A stretch of DNA of 7,053 nt, taken from Bacillota bacterium. Its GTDB lineage: Bacteria > Bacillota > Clostridia > Oscillospirales > Ruminococcaceae. Positions within the stretch are counted from its first letter, which is position 1; each line of letters opens with the position of its first letter. The stretch spans positions 1 to 7,053 of the forward strand of contig JAEWGD010000020.1 in the NCBI GenBank assembly GCA_023388515.1. The letters are read 5' to 3'. The notes under the pieces were generated by a model, which saw nothing but the letters and a program-made list of their open reading frames with translations, had not been told where the DNA came from and ran no database searches. Below are positions 5,961-7,053 of this stretch, piece after piece. Position numbers and translations under genes: made by a program.

Positions 5961-6791
5961 TTAATATCCGAGCTTTTTTAAGTCCCCTACAATCTTCAAA
6001 TATACGTCGCAAATGTCATTCACACACCCAGATTTTCTTTTCTTGCAAAGTTTCCTTCTTCTTAAATCAACTTCATCAGCATGAGAGATGCCACGACTTG
6101 TACTTCCCCTTAATATTCCTTTAAAATTTGTCCATCTTGCGGATTTAGGAGTGACAAGTCCATCACTTTCCCCCTCGATGATGTTTACAACAAAATGTGG
6201 AATAACCATGATAATGTCGCTTAACGAATTATTCATCACTCCAGCATAACTTTGGTAATAAACACCCTCAACATTCTTGTTACATTGGTTGAATTCTTTT
6301 GCGTGAAAAGTAGTAAATTGCCTGCAAACATGATGAAAGTCAGGGTTTTGATCGCCTAATATTCTAAACCATAAATTAGCAAGAACAGATGTTATTTTAA
6401 ATAAAAAAGTGGGTAGTCTACAAATTAAATCCATAGTTTCTGAACCATGATGAGGAGTACTTATCGTAGTCAAGCTTGCTACATAATCCGACATTTTGAG
6501 GGATGAAATAATATATCTTGCTTCTAGACCACCTTTTGAGTGTGCAATGATATTGACTTTTTCTGCTCCAGTTTCTGTCAAAACCTCTTGAATACGTTCC
6601 TTCAAAACTAATGCGTTATTTTCAATTGTTGCCCAACTGTCTTGATTTCCATAGTATATCTGACACCCATTTCGAGTTAGAGTCGTAGGAATTCTGCCCC
6701 AATAATTAAGCCAATTACGGTCACGAAAACCTGCTCCATGTATGAAGAAAATCGGATATTTTGTTTTGCAGTCAGTTTTGTTATTATCCAT
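5961..6791 (-). CDS. Stand-alone lipase/esterase-type alpha/beta hydrolase, paralogue of the next gene
   Basis: This 276-residue protein is essentially the hydrolase domain of its downstream neighbour without the membrane region. Similarity starts at CKTKYP (residues 8-13), matching 179-184 of the neighbour. It has HGAGF (18-22) at the oxyanion strand, NYWGRIP (29-35), nucleophile S85 in AHSKGG, TPHHG (112-116), acid D210 in GESDGLVT and H237 in GISHAD, a full triad. No signal peptide or clear membrane segment is present; the hydrophobic patches at 126-142 and 191-205 are more likely part of the lid or core. It is therefore predicted to be intracellular unless exported by an unknown route. 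AGGGTG (6801-6806), 9 nt before the ATG, supports the start. It is the first gene of a likely two-gene operon, and duplicated non-coding elements lie immediately upstream. Ester hydrolysis is likely; the substrate is unknown. Confidence 0.85.
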   Translation of the reverse strand: MDNNKTDCKTKYPIFFIHGAGFRDRNWLNYWGRIPTTLTRNGCQIYYGNQDSWATIENNALVLKERIQEVLTETGAEKVNIIAHSKGGLEARYIISSLKMSDYVASLTTISTPHHGSETMDLICRLPTFLFKITSVLANLWFRILGDQNPDFHHVCRQFTTFHAKEFNQCNKNVEGVYYQSYAGVMNNSLSDIIMVIPHFVVNIIEGESDGLVTPKSARWTNFKGILRGSTSRGISHADEVDLRRRKLCKKRKSGCVNDICDVYLKIVGDLKKLGY

Positions 6792-6836
6792 TTTATGTTA
6801 CACCCTACTTATTTCTATTTACATCTATGAAACTTT

Positions 6837-6922
6837 AGTGGCAAACTGCCACCTGTATTTTTTTCAATCATTTAGCCTAACTGTTAAATATACCGTTCGT
6901 GAAGTCAACTAAATTTGACTAT
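6837..6922. repeat. Direct repeat element, copy 1 (86 bp)
   Basis: This copy matches 6967-7053 with three substitutions, all in the last 17 bp, and one indel (a G after the T7 run in copy 2). It opens with the stem GTGGCA/TGCCAC (6838-6843/6847-6852, loop AAC), then a T7 run (6858-6864). It ends with AGTCAA/TTGACT (6903-6908/6915-6920). It contains no open frame. It lies 46 bp upstream of the lipase pair, so it belongs to the operon's upstream control region or is an intergenic repeat that landed there. Starts are about 130 bp apart and the 44-bp spacer is unrelated. Confidence 0.9.
6838..6864 (+). terminator. Hairpin plus T run in repeat copy 1, weak terminator or operator
   Basis: A 6-bp GC-containing stem with a 3-nt loop is followed after 5 nt (CTGTA) by seven T residues on the plus strand. 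The gap before the T run makes it a poor terminator, and no plus-strand gene is seen upstream in the window. Read on the minus strand it is a palindrome about 50 bp before the lipase start and contains TTGCCA, which could act as a -35. An operator role is equally possible. Confidence 0.25.
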
Positions 6923-6966
6923 TCACAAAAATCCGAAACCAAAAGTTTTTGCTCAAGCTTTTTTCA

Positions 6967-7053
6967 AGTGGCAAACTGCCACCTGTATTTTTTTGCAATC
7001 ATTTAGCCTAACTGTTAAATATACCGTTCGTGAAGTCAATTTAATTTAACTAT
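6967..7053. repeat. Direct repeat element, copy 2 (87 bp, reaches window edge)
   Basis: This is the second copy of the element at 6837-6922. The hairpin arms (6968-6973/6977-6982) and the central block are identical, apart from the inserted G at 6995. The terminal palindrome is changed from TTGACT to TTAACT, which on the minus-strand RNA keeps pairing as a U-G wobble. The copy ends where the window ends, so its true boundary and any further copies cannot be seen. Confidence 0.85.

Noticed and set aside
6792..6860. Lipase operon promoter using TTGCCA from the hairpin as -35
   Set aside because: The hexamer 17 bp downstream (TAAATA) matches the -10 consensus at only three positions, so I did not annotate it as a promoter.
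6890..6899. lox-like arm TACCGTTCGT inside the repeats
   Set aside because: It resembles half of a modified loxP arm, but no inverted partner arm lies at the required 8-bp spacing in either copy and no recombinase gene is present. It is likely chance.
6837..7053. CRISPR array from the two repeats at the right end
   Set aside because: The units are about 86 bp with only two copies, far longer than CRISPR repeats. They carry two internal inverted repeats, and no cas gene is in view.

Overview
The window looks like chromosomal DNA from an AT-rich, fibre-degrading Firmicute, most likely a Ruminococcus-type gut or rumen bacterium. The main evidence is a secreted plant cell-wall enzyme with four modules in the order GH11 xylanase, CBM22-like module, type I dockerin, GH16 lichenase. 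This is the architecture known from Ruminococcus flavefaciens XynD. The dockerin implies that the host builds a cellulosome. Ribosome binding sites of the AGGAGG or AAAGGGG kind and the low GC fit this assignment. The assignment rests on recalled family knowledge, not on a database search.

Layout. Positions 1-219 are intergenic. They hold a strong Rho-independent terminator for the xylanase gene, an extended -10 promoter pointing left out of the window, and a rightward promoter that may drive a small RNA. Positions 220-2427 (minus strand) encode the xylanase/lichenase. Positions 2428-2621 are a divergent control region with two tandem 20-bp repeats and a palindrome, both plausible operators. 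Positions 2622-3380 (plus) encode an AraC-family regulator, the obvious candidate controller of the enzyme gene. A near-consensus sigma-A promoter starts 5 bp after the araC stop and reads into 3517-4521 (plus), an orphan polytopic membrane protein. That gene ends at a U UUU UUA slippery heptamer, and a -1 shift there would add about 23 residues.

Positions 4603-6791 (minus) hold two tandem alpha/beta-hydrolase (lipase-type) paralogues 29 bp apart, probably one operon. The upstream copy is a soluble-looking stand-alone domain. The downstream copy carries about five extra N-terminal membrane segments. Both keep a Ser-Asp-His triad around an AHSKGG nucleophile elbow, and their DNA is almost identical just over that elbow. 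Positions 6792-7053 hold no gene. They carry two near-identical copies of an 86/87-bp element with a 6-bp-arm hairpin at one end, about 130 bp apart, and the second copy runs to the window edge.

How the genes work together. The only clear functional unit is the AraC regulator with the divergent xylanase/lichenase, a local xylan or mixed-linkage glucan response module. The membrane protein and the lipase pair have no visible link to it. I found no CRISPR array, transposase, tRNA or rRNA. The least explained elements are the hairpin-bearing direct repeats, the possible frameshift in the membrane protein gene, and the short candidate RNA at the left end.
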